A stretch of DNA of 64,000 bases, from contig NZ_QNRH01000004.1 of assembly GCF_003314995.1 (NCBI RefSeq), positions 480,865 to 544,864 of the forward strand. Reading direction: 5' to 3'. The first letter of the stretch is position 1. The number at the start of each line of letters is the position of its first letter. The notes under the pieces were generated by a model, which searched no databases, had not been told where the DNA came from, and was given only the letters and a program-made list of their open reading frames with translations. Source of the DNA: Pseudochrobactrum asaccharolyticum (GTDB taxonomy: Bacteria > Pseudomonadota > Alphaproteobacteria > Rhizobiales > Rhizobiaceae). Both the position numbers and the translations under genes were made by a program. Shown piece after piece: positions 47,622-56,465 of this stretch.

Positions 47622-48935
47622 TTATTTCACTTGCGTGTTAAACACGCGGTTGAAAATCGTATCAACGTGTTTGGTATGATAGCCGAGGTCGAACTTCTCG
47701 CGGATCTGCTCTTCGGAGAGTGCTGCGCGGACTTCCGCATCGGCCAGCAGTTCTTCGAGGAAGTCTTTGCCCTGTTCCCATACCTTCATCGCATTGCGCT
47801 GAACTAGGCGGTAGGAATCTTCACGGGATACACCAGCCTGCGTGAGAGCCAGCAGCACGCGCTGCGAATGCACCAGACCACGGAACTTGTTCAGGTTGTT
47901 CATCATGTTTTCAGGATAAACAAGCAGCTTTTCGATCACGCCGGTCAGGCGGGCGAGGGCGAAGTCGAGCGTGATCGTTGCATCAGGGCCGATCATGCGC
48001 TCAACGGAGGAGTGCGAAATATCGCGCTCATGCCACAGAGCCACGTTTTCCATTGCAGGTAGCGCCATGGAGCGAACCATGCGGGCAAGACCGGTCAGGT
48101 TTTCTGTCAGCACAGGATTGCGCTTATGCGGCATTGCCGATGAACCCTTCTGACCCGGTGAGAAATACTCTTCCGCTTCCAGCACCTCTGTGCGCTGCAG
48201 ATGACGAATTTCAACAGCCAGACGCTCAACCGAAGAAGCGATAACCGCCAGAACCGAGAAATACATCGCATGACGGTCGCGCGGGATAACCTGTGTGGAA
48301 ACCGGTTCGGCTTTCATGCCGAGCGACTTGGCAACATGTTCTTCAACGCGCGGGTCAATATTGGCGAATGTGCCGACCGCACCGGAGATGGCGCAGGTTG
48401 CGATTTCTTCACGGGCTGCAACCAGACGGGCGCGGCAGCGTTCGAATTCTGCATAGGCCAGTGCCATTTTAACGCCGAAAGTGATCGGTTCAGCGTGGAT
48501 ACCATGGCTGCGGCCGATGGTGATGGTGTCTTTATGCTCGTAAGCGCGGGTTTTCAGCGCTGCCAGCAGTTTGTCGAGATCGGCGAGCAACAGATCGCTT
48601 GCGCGCATCAGCTGTACGTTGAAGCAGGTGTCGAGAACGTCCGACGAAGTCATGCCCTGATGGATGAAACGGCTGTCAGGACCAACAAATTCGGCCAGAT
48701 GGGTGAGGAATGCGATGACGTCATGTTTGGTGACGGCTTCGATCTCATCAATACGGGCAACATCAAACTTAGCCGCGCCGCCTTTTTCCCAAATGGTTTT
48801 TGCGGATTCTTTCGGGATAACGCCGATTTCAGCCAGCGCATCACAGGCGTGAGCTTCAATCTCAAACCAGATGCGGAACTTGGTTTCCGGCGACCAGATG
48901 GCAACCATTTCAGGGCGGGAATAGCGCGGGATCAT
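47622..48935 (-). CDS. purB: Adenylosuccinate lyase
   Basis: Acts twice in purine synthesis, on SAICAR and on adenylosuccinate. The 437-residue product starts MIPRYSRPEMVAIW, has TIGRSHGIHAEPITFG near residue 140 and the fumarase-superfamily signature GSSAMPHKRNP with its catalytic Ser in the flexible loop near residue 265. It lies apart from the purC-S-Q-L genes but on the same strand. Confidence 0.97.
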   Translation of the reverse strand: MIPRYSRPEMVAIWSPETKFRIWFEIEAHACDALAEIGVIPKESAKTIWEKGGAAKFDVARIDEIEAVTKHDVIAFLTHLAEFVGPDSRFIHQGMTSSDVLDTCFNVQLMRASDLLLADLDKLLAALKTRAYEHKDTITIGRSHGIHAEPITFGVKMALAYAEFERCRARLVAAREEIATCAISGAVGTFANIDPRVEEHVAKSLGMKAEPVSTQVIPRDRHAMYFSVLAVIASSVERLAVEIRHLQRTEVLEAEEYFSPGQKGSSAMPHKRNPVLTENLTGLARMVRSMALPAMENVALWHERDISHSSVERMIGPDATITLDFALARLTGVIEKLLVYPENMMNNLNKFRGLVHSQRVLLALTQAGVSREDSYRLVQRNAMKVWEQGKDFLEELLADAEVRAALSEEQIREKFDLGYHTKHVDTIFNRVFNTQVK

Positions 48936-48994
48936 GTGCGTTTCCTAAAGTGTATTAGACGGGAGAACCGGTGAACCGGTCGTTTTAAAAATTT

Positions 48995-49018
48995 CAGGCG
49001 GATATTGCTATCCGCCTG
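48995..49018 (-). terminator. Terminator-like hairpin after rpe
   Basis: A perfect 10-bp stem, CAGGCGGATA with TATCCGCCTG around TTGC, lies just beyond the rpe stop on (-) and is followed on that strand by AAATTTTT. Confidence 0.7.
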
Positions 49019-49029
49019 TCAGAATTCAA

Positions 49030-49707
49030 TTAAGCGCGGCCTTGTTCGGCAGCTTTGCGCAAGGCGTCTATATTGGTGCGGTAACCATCAACATTGCCTG
49101 CTTTGTAGATAGCGGTACCGGCGACGAAAGAGTTTGCACCTGCTTTGGCAAGGGAACCGATCGTCTCAACCGTCACGCCGCCGTCTACCTGAATATCAAT
49201 TGGACGCTCACCGATCATGGCACGAACGGCTTTGATCTTTTCAATAATTGAAGGGATAAGCTTTTGTCCGCCAAAACCCGGATTGATTGTCATAACCAGA
49301 ATGAGATCAATATCATCAAGGATATATTCAAGACAGGAGGCAGATGTTGCAGGATTGATTGCAACACCGGTTTTTTTGCCAAGACCTTTGATTGCTTGCA
49401 GTGAGCGATGCAGGTGGGGGCCTGCTTCTGCATGAACTGTGATCTGGTCTGAACCGGCTTTGGCAAATGCTTCCAGATAAGGGTCAGCGGGTGCAATCAT
49501 CAGATGCGTATCAAAGAAAGCATCTGTATGCGGGCGGATTGCCTTTACCACGTCCGGACCGAAAGTGATGTTCGGTACGAAATGGCCGTCCATCACATCA
49601 ATATGAATCCAGTCCGCACCGGCGGTCACAACATCTTTGATTTCCTGACCAAGCTTGGAAAAGTCAGAGGCGAGAATAGAAGGTGCAATGATAATCGGGC
49701 GGGACAT
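49030..49707 (-). CDS. rpe: Ribulose-phosphate 3-epimerase
   Basis: Interconverts ribulose 5-phosphate and xylulose 5-phosphate. The 225-residue TIM-barrel product has [32 protein letters not shown] (metal His and Asp), THLMI and the phosphate-binding VAGTAIYKA. It lies just upstream of purB on the same strand, so the two may be co-transcribed despite the hairpin between them. Confidence 0.97.
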   Translation of the reverse strand: MSRPIIIAPSILASDFSKLGQEIKDVVTAGADWIHIDVMDGHFVPNITFGPDVVKAIRPHTDAFFDTHLMIAPADPYLEAFAKAGSDQITVHAEAGPHLHRSLQAIKGLGKKTGVAINPATSASCLEYILDDIDLILVMTINPGFGGQKLIPSIIEKIKAVRAMIGERPIDIQVDGGVTVETIGSLAKAGANSFVAGTAIYKAGNVDGYRTNIDALRKAAEQGRA

Positions 49708-49823
49708 GAGGAGATCCTTGTTTCTAAGCCTTGAGCGAGGCTCTGTTCCGTTTGCAGGCGGTTAGCATGTCCGGCGTCAGCATACAAGTTTACGTGAAGC
49801 CGCGCCTGTTAAAACAGCACAGA

Positions 49824-50747
49824 TTAGCCCCAGCGTTTGTGGAACCACATCCATTGACCCGGATATTCGCGCACCCAGCCCTCAACTGTATCATTGAGCA
49901 ATTGAGCTGTGGCGGCAATATCAACCTGACCGCTTGCATCGCGTGGTAATTCCATGCGTTCCGACAACTCCAGACGATAGCGACCGCCGGGCAGGCGGAT
50001 ACAACGGGCCGGATACACATCGCAATCATATTGACGGGCGAGTTTGGCCAAAAGCGGATTGGTCTTAACCGGCTGATTGAAGAATGTGCTTGGCACGCCT
50101 CGGGCGAATTTCTGGTCAACCAGCATGCCCACATTGTCATCCTGACCGAGCACCGCAGCGAGCGACCATGCAGCACCGGCTTTGGACGGCACCAGATGCC
50201 CCATATTGGTACGGCGGGCTTTCAGCACTTTGCGGGCGATAAACGGATTATTCGGCGGGCGGAAGAGAGCTGTAACATTGAGACCGAAAGTTGCCGCGCA
50301 AATCGGCAGCAATTCAAAATTACCGGTATGGGCGGTGAAGAAAATATGCGGCTTTTTCTCATCGAGCAGGCGACGGAAAATCTCTTCGCCCTCGACTTCG
50401 ATCAGACCTTTTTCTTTCGCGTCCGGATCAAAGTCGAAGATCGCATCGAGAAACACATATTCAGCCAGCAGGCGCGCCATGCTGTCCCACATTTCCAGCG
50501 CGATTTCCTCAATCTCCTGAGGAGATTTTTCCGGATAGGCATTGGCGAGATTGCGTGTTGCCACTTTATGACGCGACGACAGCGGGCCGATTTTGCGGGC
50601 AACCCACGCGGAAAAACGGATAGCGGCTTTGGCAGGCAGTAAACGTAAAAATGCCAGCAGAATGAAGACTGCCTGCGCCCACAGCCAGTAATTGGCAATT
50701 TTCAGCTTCTGCCAATATTTGAACGCAAGGAGTTTCAGTTTGAACAT
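49824..50747 (-). CDS. lpxXL: VLCFA acyltransferase of lipid A, LpxXL-like
   Basis: Transfers a secondary acyl chain to lipid A; in rhizobia and Brucella LpxXL takes the C28 chain from AcpXL. The 307-residue product has a membrane anchor near residues 18-40 and the HX4E motif H140-TGNF-E145, with RPPNNPFIARKVL further on. The specificity call rests on its place at the end of the acpXL-fabF-fabF-adh cluster. ATG at 50747 is preferred over the adjacent TTG. Confidence 0.88.
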   Translation of the reverse strand: MFKLKLLAFKYWQKLKIANYWLWAQAVFILLAFLRLLPAKAAIRFSAWVARKIGPLSSRHKVATRNLANAYPEKSPQEIEEIALEMWDSMARLLAEYVFLDAIFDFDPDAKEKGLIEVEGEEIFRRLLDEKKPHIFFTAHTGNFELLPICAATFGLNVTALFRPPNNPFIARKVLKARRTNMGHLVPSKAGAAWSLAAVLGQDDNVGMLVDQKFARGVPSTFFNQPVKTNPLLAKLARQYDCDVYPARCIRLPGGRYRLELSERMELPRDASGQVDIAATAQLLNDTVEGWVREYPGQWMWFHKRWG

Positions 50748-50835
50748 CAAGAGAGCTTTCGCTTTAAAAAGTTACAGCGTCCTGTGCATCAAAACACAGG
50801 GCGCTGCAAGATAATCCGCATTGATAAACTGAAGA

Positions 50836-51864
50836 TCAGTCAATTGTCAGAATGATTTTTCCGAAGACGTCACGGCTTTCCATGCGCTTCAAAACAGTGT
50901 CGATCTGATCAAAACCAACCACAGTATCAATCACCGGAGAGACCTGACCCTGCGCCATTTTCTGCATGGCATCGGCCATGTTTTCCATGCGGCAACCGAA
51001 GGAGCCGAGCAGTTTGAGCTGCTGCTGGAACAGCATCATCAGGTTCATGTTTGTTGAAACACCGGAGGTAGAACCGCAAGTGACCAGACGGCCGCCGCAC
51101 TTCAGCGACAGCATCGAGCCAGCCCATGTATCCGCACCAACATGCTCGAATACCACGTCGACGCCTTTTTTCTTGGTGAGCTTACGCATTACGCCTTCAA
51201 AGCGGTCTTCGCGGTAGTTGATCACATGATCTGCACCGAGGGCTTTCGCTTTTTCGATTTTATCGTTGGAGCCGACAGTGGTGTAGACGGTGCAACCCAT
51301 TCTCTTGGCCAGCTGAATAGCAGCGGTACCAATACCAGAGCCACCGGCCTGAATGAGGATGCTTTCACCCGGCTGCAGTTTGGCATTGTCGAAGAGCATG
51401 TGTTCTACGGTACCAAAAGTTACCGGAGCAACAGCCGCACCGATTGCATCAACACCCGGAGGTGCTGCGACCAGCAGACGTGCAGGCAGATTAACAGCTT
51501 CACAGGCGAAACCGTCAAGGTGGAAACCATGAACGCCGGAAACATGTTCGCAAAGATTGTCGCGGCCTTCGCGACAGGCTTTACACAGACCACAGGTGCG
51601 GGCGCCGTAGATCGACACCAGCTGACCCGGCAGCACATTGGATACGCCTTCACCGATTGCGGTGACGACGCCCGATGCTTCCGCGCCGATCACCAGCGGC
51701 ATTTTGCGTTTGGCAAAAGCCATGCCGCGCCAGCCCCATACGTCGATATGGTTGAGGGCAACCGCTTTGATATTGACGGTAACTTCACCAAAGCCCGGCT
51801 TTTCAGGAGCCGGAATGTCGGTGATTTCCAAGCGGCGGTCATCGAGGAGCTGTAATGCGCGCAT
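50836..51864 (-). CDS. Zinc-type alcohol dehydrogenase homologue, VLCFA cluster
   Basis: A 342-residue medium-chain dehydrogenase/reductase with zinc-site GAEASGVV, structural-zinc-type cysteines CGLCKACREGRDNLC near residue 95, and the NAD(P) fold GGSGIGTAAIQLAK. In rhizobial C28 clusters the matching gene (often called adh or fabXL-type) is thought to act as an enoyl reductase or in 27-hydroxylation; its exact role is not settled. It lies between fabF1XL and lpxXL. Confidence 0.85.
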   Translation of the reverse strand: MRALQLLDDRRLEITDIPAPEKPGFGEVTVNIKAVALNHIDVWGWRGMAFAKRKMPLVIGAEASGVVTAIGEGVSNVLPGQLVSIYGARTCGLCKACREGRDNLCEHVSGVHGFHLDGFACEAVNLPARLLVAAPPGVDAIGAAVAPVTFGTVEHMLFDNAKLQPGESILIQAGGSGIGTAAIQLAKRMGCTVYTTVGSNDKIEKAKALGADHVINYREDRFEGVMRKLTKKKGVDVVFEHVGADTWAGSMLSLKCGGRLVTCGSTSGVSTNMNLMMLFQQQLKLLGSFGCRMENMADAMQKMAQGQVSPVIDTVVGFDQIDTVLKRMESRDVFGKIILTID

Positions 51865-51914
51865 GTTTGAGTTCTATCCTTATTAAATTTGAGTGCCTGT
51901 ACGGAGTTGCGCGC

Positions 51915-53189
51915 TTATTGATGCGCTGCAACCACGAGGCTGGCATTCTGACCGCCAAAGCCGAACGAGTTCGACAGAATGGCAGTGACATTGGCATCCC
52001 GTTTCACATTCGGCACCACGTCGAGCGCGATAGCCGGATCAGGATTGTCGTAATTGATGGTCGGCGGCAGTGTGCCTGTCTGAATGGTCAGCAGCGAGAA
52101 CACGGCTTCAATTGCACCGGCAGCCGTCAGTGTATGACCGATCATCGACTTGTTGGAAGAGACCGGAATTGAGCTGATGCGTTCACCGAAGACGGAGGAC
52201 AGAGTGTGATACTCCATCTTGTCGTTTTCTGGGGTTGAGGTACCATGCGCGTTGACATAGCTGATATCGTCAATGGTCAGACCGGCATCATCCAAGGCTG
52301 CGCGCACAGTAGCAATAGCCGGTGAAGCGTCAGGGCTTGAACGGGTGCGGTGGAAATCATCCGCTTTTTCGCCGCAGCCTTTGAGAATACCGAGAATTTT
52401 TGCGCCGCGGGCAATGGCGCTTTCCAGCGATTCCATTACCAGAGCGCCGGAACCTTCAGCCATCGCAAAACCGTCACGGTCTTTGCTGAAAGGCTTGGAA
52501 GCCTTGTGCGGCTGGTCATTCTGCGTGGAGAGAGCGGAGAGCAACGAGAAGCGGATCAGCGCTTCAGCGGAAACAGAACCGTCTGTACCAATGGCCAGAA
52601 CACGGTCGCTTTCACCACGGCGAATAGCTTCAACGCCGGACTGAATAGCGGTCGCACCCGATGCGCAAGCGGTGGACATCGTCACCGGCAGGCCGCGTGT
52701 ACCGAAAATATCTGCCAGACGCTCGGCGATGTAGCCAAACTGTGTGGTGTTGAATTCGTCCATACGTGGATTGTTGCGGCAGGCTTCGAGCAGCAGCTGA
52801 TAGCTTGGTTCACCCTGATTTTTCACCAGTGCATCCAGAGCAAAGCGGCTTTTCCAATCGAGTTCAACCGGTGGCGCCGCCAGAAACAGCGGGCCGCCGA
52901 AGTCTGTGACCGACAGACCAGACTGGGCAATGGCTTCTTCACCGGCAAGACGTGCCAGTTTTTCAGACAGAGCAGATGCGCCGATTGTGCTTTCCGGCAG
53001 GAAATCTACTGTACCGGCAATGCGGGTCTTGAGATTTTCGGTCGGGAAGCGGTTGATTTCGTGAATACCGGACTGACCGCCGGTCAGGGCGTTCCAGTTA
53101 TCTTCCTTGCCGGTTCCCAGCGGGGAAACAACACCGGCACCGGTAATGGCAACCAACGGGCGGCCGAGATGATCGGTAAATTTTGACAT
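51915..53189 (-). CDS. fabF1XL: 3-oxoacyl-ACP synthase, FabF1XL type
   Basis: A 424-residue KAS II-like condensing enzyme with the full triad: C175 in MSTACASGAT, H315 in VNAHGTSTPEND and H352 in KSMIGHTLTAAGA. It probably elongates the AcpXL-bound chain to C26-C28. It follows the second ketosynthase-like gene by 12 bases on the same strand. Confidence 0.93.
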   Translation of the reverse strand: MSKFTDHLGRPLVAITGAGVVSPLGTGKEDNWNALTGGQSGIHEINRFPTENLKTRIAGTVDFLPESTIGASALSEKLARLAGEEAIAQSGLSVTDFGGPLFLAAPPVELDWKSRFALDALVKNQGEPSYQLLLEACRNNPRMDEFNTTQFGYIAERLADIFGTRGLPVTMSTACASGATAIQSGVEAIRRGESDRVLAIGTDGSVSAEALIRFSLLSALSTQNDQPHKASKPFSKDRDGFAMAEGSGALVMESLESAIARGAKILGILKGCGEKADDFHRTRSSPDASPAIATVRAALDDAGLTIDDISYVNAHGTSTPENDKMEYHTLSSVFGERISSIPVSSNKSMIGHTLTAAGAIEAVFSLLTIQTGTLPPTINYDNPDPAIALDVVPNVKRDANVTAILSNSFGFGGQNASLVVAAHQ

Positions 53190-53201
53190 GGAGACCTCCG
53201 A

Positions 53202-54365
53202 TCAGGCTTTTACAATAATGGCTGCACCCTCGGAGCGGGTGGCTCCGACAGTGAGTGCTGTGGCGCGGTCAAGCGCACCGCTGCGTGCTGTTTCATCACC
53301 GGAAAGCGGAGCAAAAGCTTCGCCTTTCCAGACGCTGAGCGCGGCGAGTGCGAGTGCCAGCGGGAACTGTGCTTCACGCATATGGCCGAACAGGCCGGAT
53401 ACGCCACGATAGCTGGCGCCTTTAGCGCTTAAAGCTGCCTTTTCTGCAGCTGTCGGCTGATGGGCACCGGATGCACCAGACACAACAAAACTGTTGTCTT
53501 CAATCAACGCGGAAACAGTTGCGGTAAGGTCTTCTTTGCCGCGACGGATTTGGCCGCTGGAGATAGATGCAATCTCACCATAGGCGCGGGCACCACGGGC
53601 TTTGGCATGTTCTGCTTCTTCGAGAACGAGGAAGATGCCGCCGGAACCGGTGATCATGCCACCGCCCTGCGAGCCTTCACGTGCCCAGACCGGAGCCCAG
53701 CCGTCAGACTTCAGGAAACCGCCGAGCTCATGGCCGAGCAACATGTCGAAATGTTCCGCATTGTATGAACCGCCAACGAGCGCATGGGTGCTCTGACCGG
53801 TACGGATGCGGGCCGCTGCAGTTTCCACAGCGGAGATGCCGGAGCCTTCTTCACCCATGAATGTGCGTGATGATCCGGTAACTTTATGAACAATCGAAAT
53901 ATTACCGGCAAGCAGATTGGAAAGCTGCGCCAGAAACAGCGTCGGACGCAGTTCTGTGGAAAGCTTTTCGTTGAGCATCAGACCCGGTTGATTGTTGCCG
54001 CGGCCTGCATCGAGAATTTGTGTGTCGACGCTGATATCGCGTTCGCCGCCACCGGCGCTCACAATCATATCCATCGTCGAGCAAAGCGCTTCATTTTCTT
54101 TGATACCGGCATCCTGCAGGGCAAGACCTGCCGCATAGGTGCCGAGACGCTGCCATGTTTCCATCTGGCGCTGGTCGGAGCGCTTCGGAATTTGCTGAGA
54201 CCAGTCAACTTCGCCCAACGGGTGAACTGTGTAAGGAGCGAAATTCTCTGTATCGAGCTTCGGCTGCGTCCCTGCTGATGTGAGGGCAGACCAATGGGCA
54301 TCCACACCTTCACCCAGAGAGGTGATGAGGCCGATGCCGGTGATGAGAACTTTTTTGCTGTGCAT
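53202..54365 (-). CDS. fabF2XL: Ketosynthase homologue lacking active-site Cys, FabF2XL type
   Basis: The 387-residue product has thiolase-fold features: ITGIGLITSLGEGVDAHW at the start, a ISIVHKVTGSSRTFMGEEG segment near residue 156 where KAS enzymes have their Cys, and GLFGHMREA aligned to the last His motif. The segment has no Cys, and the only Cys is C95; the NAHGTS-type His motif reads SGASGAH. It may be a non-catalytic partner of FabF1XL, analogous to chain-length factors. Confidence 0.88.
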   Translation of the reverse strand: MHSKKVLITGIGLITSLGEGVDAHWSALTSAGTQPKLDTENFAPYTVHPLGEVDWSQQIPKRSDQRQMETWQRLGTYAAGLALQDAGIKENEALCSTMDMIVSAGGGERDISVDTQILDAGRGNNQPGLMLNEKLSTELRPTLFLAQLSNLLAGNISIVHKVTGSSRTFMGEEGSGISAVETAAARIRTGQSTHALVGGSYNAEHFDMLLGHELGGFLKSDGWAPVWAREGSQGGGMITGSGGIFLVLEEAEHAKARGARAYGEIASISSGQIRRGKEDLTATVSALIEDNSFVVSGASGAHQPTAAEKAALSAKGASYRGVSGLFGHMREAQFPLALALAALSVWKGEAFAPLSGDETARSGALDRATALTVGATRSEGAAIIVKA

Positions 54366-54536
54366 GAGCTGCTCGCTTGATTTCCGGTCGTAACTTACCC
54401 GAAGGCAGAATCTTACAGTGGTGTAATTATGACAGGGACAGATTTATCCCTGAAACATACTTATCAATGACAAAAGCCGCATCAAGCGGCGATCAATGTT
54501 TTGTGATTGTAATCACAATTATATAAGCCACTGCCT

Positions 54537-54578
54537 GTAAAAAGACGCGCGGCATGGTTTTTTACCACACTGCGCGTC
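54537..54578 (-). terminator. Terminator after acpXL
   Basis: GACGCGC (54544-54550) and GCGCGTC (54572-54578) form the base of a hairpin with an inner TGGT/ACCA stem. On (-) it follows the acpXL stop and is trailed by TTTTT (A-run 54537-54543). It would separate acpXL from the fab genes. Confidence 0.7.
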
Positions 54579-54591
54579 AATTTAACTTAAA

Positions 54592-54873
54592 TTAAGCCTG
54601 CTTGGCAGCGACGAGTTCGTCGATTTTGGCGCAGAGATTCTTGAGAACGAAGTAAGCTTCGGTATCAGCTTTGCCTTCGTTAACTTCCTGAGTCCACTGT
54701 TCCAGAGGAATTTTGATGCCGAAAGCTTTATCAATCGCGAAAACGATATCGAGGAAATCGAGGCTGTCGATGCCCAGATCGTCGATTGTGTGGCTTTCAG
54801 GAGTGATGGAAGCGCGGTCAATTTCGCTGGTTTCAGCAATAATATCAGCTACTTTGTCAAATGTTGAGGACAA
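54592..54873 (-). CDS. acpXL: Acyl carrier protein AcpXL
   Basis: The 93-residue product is a specialised ACP carrying the very-long-chain 27-hydroxy fatty acid for lipid A. S37 in [15 protein letters not shown] takes the phosphopantetheine. It resembles rhizobial AcpXL more than AcpP in its length and its C-terminal extension after the usual ACP end. It heads the cluster; fabZXL, usually next, is missing. Confidence 0.93.
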   Translation of the reverse strand: MSSTFDKVADIIAETSEIDRASITPESHTIDDLGIDSLDFLDIVFAIDKAFGIKIPLEQWTQEVNEGKADTEAYFVLKNLCAKIDELVAAKQA

Positions 54874-55378
54874 TTTGATAATCCTTGTATCAGGCCCGAA
54901 CCAGCAGGCATCGTTGTTTAATCAGGGCGTGTCTAGCGTTTTTCGCTCAAAAGGGAAAGATATATTCCCCCTCTGAGTAAGACCCTGAGAATATGAAGCT
55001 CTCCGTCTTATACTATTTTGCAACAGCAAAAGATAAGCGCGATGAGCGATTTTACACAGAACCTGAGCTGATCCCGTATTTGAGACCGTCAGAATCTATT
55101 CTTAAAAACTGTTCTTACCGTCTCTGAAAGCAGTTTCAGAAAAACCGGTCAGGTGTCGAAACATCAGGCTTTAGGCTCAAATGCTCCGGTTGATTTTTCA
55201 TATTGCGCAAATTTATGAAGAAATCAGTAAGAGTTTGGTAATGCGTAAAACAAATAATCAGAGCGGGCCGGTGATGCAGTCACCGGCGTATCCGCACTTT
55301 ATTTATACATCACTACGAGAATCACAGATGATGTATAGCGCAGTTTTCATGCGGCATTACAGATAAGTATGGTGAAAT
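54874..55378. other. Divergent gap, acpXL and AEC transporter
   Basis: The 505-base gap has no convincing gene; a 61-codon frame at 55181 looks random. A hairpin, GCCGGTGA-tgcag-TCACCGGC, lies at 55267-55287, about 90 bases before the transporter, and could be a leader structure. Confidence 0.4.
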
Positions 55379-56335
55379 ATGGGTCTCGCGGCCACAATTA
55401 CAATCATCTTCAGCATCATTATGCTTGGTTACATATTCGCTAAGCTTAAAATTCTGAGTGATACGACCGGCGACGGTCTCGCTGATTTTGTTTTTGTGGT
55501 GTCTACACCGCTGCTGCTATTCCGCACGATGCTGACAGCCGATTTTAGCACAGGAAACCCGTGGGCATTATGGCTGGTCTATTTTACCGGTGTGATTGTG
55601 GCCTGGACGGCTGCACATTGCGGTATCCGCCTGATGTTCGGCCGCGACCGGCGGGCAGGCGTGGTTGCCGGTGTGACCGGCGCTTTCTCTAATCTGGTCT
55701 TTCTTGGTATGCCGTTGATGCTTGGCGTCTACGGACAAGAGGGGCTGGTGATCATCTCGCTGATTATCTCCATTCATATGCCGCTGATGATGGCTGCATC
55801 CCTGATGTTGAATGAATGGGCATTGCGTAAAGACGGCGTTATCAGCGGGGAAACCGGTAAAGCTGATACGGTCATCAAGTTCTTCTCCGCCTTGCTGCGT
55901 AATCCGCTGGTGATTGGTATTCTTACCGGCTGGCTGGTGCGGCTCTCCGGCTTTTCCATCCCGCAATTGCCGATGCAGTTGATTTCGATGCTCGCCGATG
56001 TTTCGGGGCCTCTGGCTTTGTTCGCTATGGGAATGGGGCTGAAGAAATTCGGCATTTCCGGCAATGTTATCGCTGCTGGTGTCAATGCGTCTTTCAAACT
56101 GCTGCTGATGCCTGCCGTGGTCTTTGTGATGGCTTGGTTCCTCGGTCTGCCGCCATTGAGTGCTAAGGTGGCCATTACAGCTGCGGCACTGCCGTCCGGC
56201 GTCAATTCCTATTTGATTGCCACGCGATTCGGTGTCGGGCAGGGACTGTCTTCGACCTCGATGGTACTGGCAACGGCAGCCTCCGCTCTGACGCTGGCAA
56301 TGTGGATTGCTCTGGCGCAGGCTGTCTGGGGCTGA
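55379..56335 (+). CDS. AEC-family transporter
   Basis: A 318-residue inner-membrane protein with about ten helices in two five-helix halves, typical of the auxin efflux carrier family. GYIFAKLKILSD near the N-terminus and ALFAMGMGLKKFG in the middle are family-like, as is AALPSGVNSYLIATRFG. Bacterial members export or import small organic anions such as malonate or malate; the substrate here is unknown. Confidence 0.85.
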   Translation: MGLAATITIIFSIIMLGYIFAKLKILSDTTGDGLADFVFVVSTPLLLFRTMLTADFSTGNPWALWLVYFTGVIVAWTAAHCGIRLMFGRDRRAGVVAGVTGAFSNLVFLGMPLMLGVYGQEGLVIISLIISIHMPLMMAASLMLNEWALRKDGVISGETGKADTVIKFFSALLRNPLVIGILTGWLVRLSGFSIPQLPMQLISMLADVSGPLALFAMGMGLKKFGISGNVIAAGVNASFKLLLMPAVVFVMAWFLGLPPLSAKVAITAAALPSGVNSYLIATRFGVGQGLSSTSMVLATAASALTLAMWIALAQAVWG

Positions 56336-56417
56336 GACAGCTGATGTAGGGCTATAATTCCACGCTTTCCCTTGACTTTGCCCCTGTGTCATCTCTTGAA
56401 TGGAACGGGAAAACAAG

Positions 56418-56443
56418 CATGCAAATATGAGGAGATTTGCATG
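56418..56443 (+). promoter_or_regulatory. Perfect inverted repeat before gabD
   Basis: CATGCAAAT (56418-56426) and ATTTGCATG (56435-56443) are perfect reverse complements around ATGAGGAG. It ends 22 bases before the gabD ATG. It may be an operator or an RNA hairpin; the loop contains a ribosome-site-like GAGGAG. Confidence 0.5.
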
Positions 56444-56465
56444 TATTGTCTTGAGGAGAGAGACT

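Noticed and set aside
55181-55366. A 61-codon frame upstream of the AEC transporter
   Set aside because: No recognisable domain, no good ribosome site, and it covers a hairpin; probably leader sequence.
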